The notes under the pieces: generated by a model
The model's input: the letters and a program-made list of their open reading frames with translations, nothing else
What the model was told of the DNA's origin: nothing
Databases searched by the model: none
Shown here: positions 10,285 to 11,334 of the stretch, piece by piece
How positions within the stretch are numbered: the stretch's first letter is position 1
How the letters are laid out: each line of letters starts with the position of its first letter
Assembly (NCBI GenBank): GCA_002428285.1
Contig: DIVO01000068.1
Span: 22,744-34,077 of the forward strand
DNA from: Patescibacteria group bacterium UBA6130
Lineage (GTDB): Bacteria > Patescibacteriota > Microgenomatia > UBA12405 > UBA6130
Reading direction: 5' to 3'
DNA length: 11,334 nucleotides
Translations under genes and position numbers: made by a program

Positions 10285-11334
10285 CTGGCTTGTCAAGCTG
10301 TAAATAGGCATAATCACAGCAAAAACCAAAAAACCAACTCCAACACCTAATACAATCATAATAAGAGGCTCTATAGCGCTTGTCAAGGTTTTTACCCTTT
10401 GTTCTGCCTCAACTTCAAAATAGTGAGAAATATTGCCTAAAGTTTTGTCGAGTTTACCTGTCTGCTCACCCGTTGCTACCATTTCTACTAAAATATCAGG
10501 AAAAACGATCTGCTCTCTCATGGCATCTGATAAAGAAAAACCTTTTTCCACTCTCTCGGATACTCTTTTAAAGGCTTTCTCGAACAAAACATTTCCTGTA
10601 GATCTGCCAATGATCTGAACTCCGTCTATCAGGGGAACCCCTGTGGAAATAAGCATTGCCAAAGTCCTGGAGATATCGGTCATTAAAGTGGCTTCGTTAA
10701 GAGGCCCAATTATGGGTAGTTTTAATTTTAACCTGTCTATCTTGGCTTTTATATTAGGCTTTTTGGCATAAAACTTAAAAAATACAAAACCCGCCACAAT
10801 TAAGATTGGGAAGACAAAAGCAACCTCTACTATAAAATCAGAAATAAACATTAGGATTCTAGTAGGAAGCGGCATCTCTGTTCCAAATTCCTTATAAAGC
10901 CCCGTGAGCTTGGGAATAACAAATGTCATCACAATAAAAATGACTCCGATCATGCCCACAACGATAATAATAGGATAGATCATAGCTCCCTTGACCTTTC
11001 CGAAAAACTCTTCTTTTTTCTCAAGATTGTCGGACAGCTCCAGTAAAACCTTATCGAGCACTCCCGCCGCCTCTCCCGCTCTTAATGAAGAAATATAAAT
11101 ATCTCCAAAAACTTCTTTATAAATCTCCAAAGCGTTCGAGAGAGAAGTTCCTCCCTGAATAGCAACTAAGGTTTCTTTTACAATAAATTTCAGCTTACCC
11201 GATTCCTGCCGTTCCAAAATCTCCAAGGAATCAGTTAATGGCAAACCAGCCTCAACCATGGTCGCTAGCCTGCGCGTAAAAGAAGCAATCTGACCGCCGG
11301 ATACTTTACTAAATAAAACTTTTATCTGATCTAG
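10279..11334 (-). CDS. pilC: PilC, type IV pilus inner-membrane platform protein (5' end outside window)
   Basis: PilC (GspF family) is the polytopic inner-membrane protein on which the motor ATPases act to add or remove pilins. The visible 351 residues are open to the window edge, since the frame continues without stop upstream of the ATG at 11259 (…GGQIASFTRRLATMVEAG is the normal start of the first GspF domain). Two GspF repeats are clear: about 16-141 and 217-345 of this fragment, each with a (M/L)(V/I)..G(L/V)PL start and a GE..G.LDK.L signature (GEAAGVLDKVL, GEQTGKLDKTL). Membrane segments lie near 119-141, 170-188 and 321-345. No Cys. Only the short cytoplasmic N-terminus is missing. 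Genes for PilB/PilT are probably further upstream. Confidence 0.95.
   Translation of the reverse strand, partial: LDQIKVLFSKVSGGQIASFTRRLATMVEAGLPLTDSLEILERQESGKLKFIVKETLVAIQGGTSLSNALEIYKEVFGDIYISSLRAGEAAGVLDKVLLELSDNLEKKEEFFGKVKGAMIYPIIIVVGMIGVIFIVMTFVIPKLTGLYKEFGTEMPLPTRILMFISDFIVEVAFVFPILIVAGFVFFKFYAKKPNIKAKIDRLKLKLPIIGPLNEATLMTDISRTLAMLISTGVPLIDGVQIIGRSTGNVLFEKAFKRVSERVEKGFSLSDAMREQIVFPDILVEMVATGEQTGKLDKTLGNISHYFEVEAEQRVKTLTSAIEPLIMIVLGVGVGFLVFAVIMPIYSLTSQF

Noticed and set aside
10630..10643. CAGGGG-AA-CCCCTG inverted repeat in pilC
   Set aside because: Loop of 2 nt is too short for a stable hairpin as written, and the bases encode the conserved GVPL of the second GspF domain.
1..11334. 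CRISPR array, tRNA/rRNA genes, insertion sequences, phage or toxin-antitoxin genes
   Set aside because: No regularly spaced repeats, cloverleaf candidates, transposase motifs or terminal inverted repeats were seen; the window is nearly filled by the genes listed and has no gene-free stretch over 300 nt.
1..11334. Recoded TGA (as in Gracilibacteria/Absconditabacteria)
   Set aside because: TGA ends recG, rpsP and several pilin genes, two of them within ATGA overlaps, and no in-frame TGA is needed inside any conserved gene.

Overview
The window comes from an AT-rich bacterial genome using the standard code: several genes end in TGA, some inside ATGA stop/start overlaps, so a TGA-recoding lineage is unlikely. 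Compact genes, mostly weak Shine-Dalgarno (SD) sequences, short RNase III/NusB/S16 proteins, and a large family of small Cys-rich prepilins next to PilM-N-O and PilC suggest a Candidate Phyla Radiation (Patescibacteria) member, perhaps Microgenomates-like. That placement is an inference from gene content and style, not from a marker tree.

Left part (1-2308, + strand): a housekeeping cluster for information processing. It holds the 3' end of recG, then rpmF (L32), nusB, rnc (RNase III), rpsP (S16) and khpA (KH-domain RNA-binding protein). Genes are packed tightly: nusB starts inside rpmF, and khpA overlaps rpsP by ATGA. The lipid-synthesis genes that often separate rpmF and rnc elsewhere are absent here.

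Right part (2312-11334, - strand): a type IV pilus/pseudopilus locus that converges on khpA with only 3 nt between stop codons. In transcription order (right to left) it reads: pilC (5' end outside the window), a probable major pilin with its own promoter and the best SD in the window, pilD (prepilin peptidase), eight more prepilin-like genes, pilM, a possible 27-codon ORF, pilN and pilO. All nine prepilins carry a class III leader with Gly-1 and Glu+5. Five of them (9,566-10,222 excluded; genes at 6,332-8,747) share a GspG-like head region and a (V/L/I)PxDP loop, and look like diverged tandem paralogs. The last three resemble FimT/GspH-, PilV/GspI- and PilW/GspJ-type minor pilins.

How it works together: PilD cleaves the nine prepilins; PilC is the inner-membrane platform; PilM-N-O link the cytoplasmic motor to the envelope. 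The motor ATPases PilB/PilT are not in the window and may lie beyond the right edge. Points of most interest: nine consecutive prepilins, each with an even number of cysteines (48 in all) while the non-pilin partners are nearly Cys-free apart from the peptidase metal-site cysteines; a GC-rich terminator-like hairpin inside the 5' end of pilD that could separate high pilin expression from the rest; promoter motifs with the -10 box only 9-10 nt before the start codon, suggesting leaderless mRNAs; and a small ORF that exactly fills the pilM-pilN gap.
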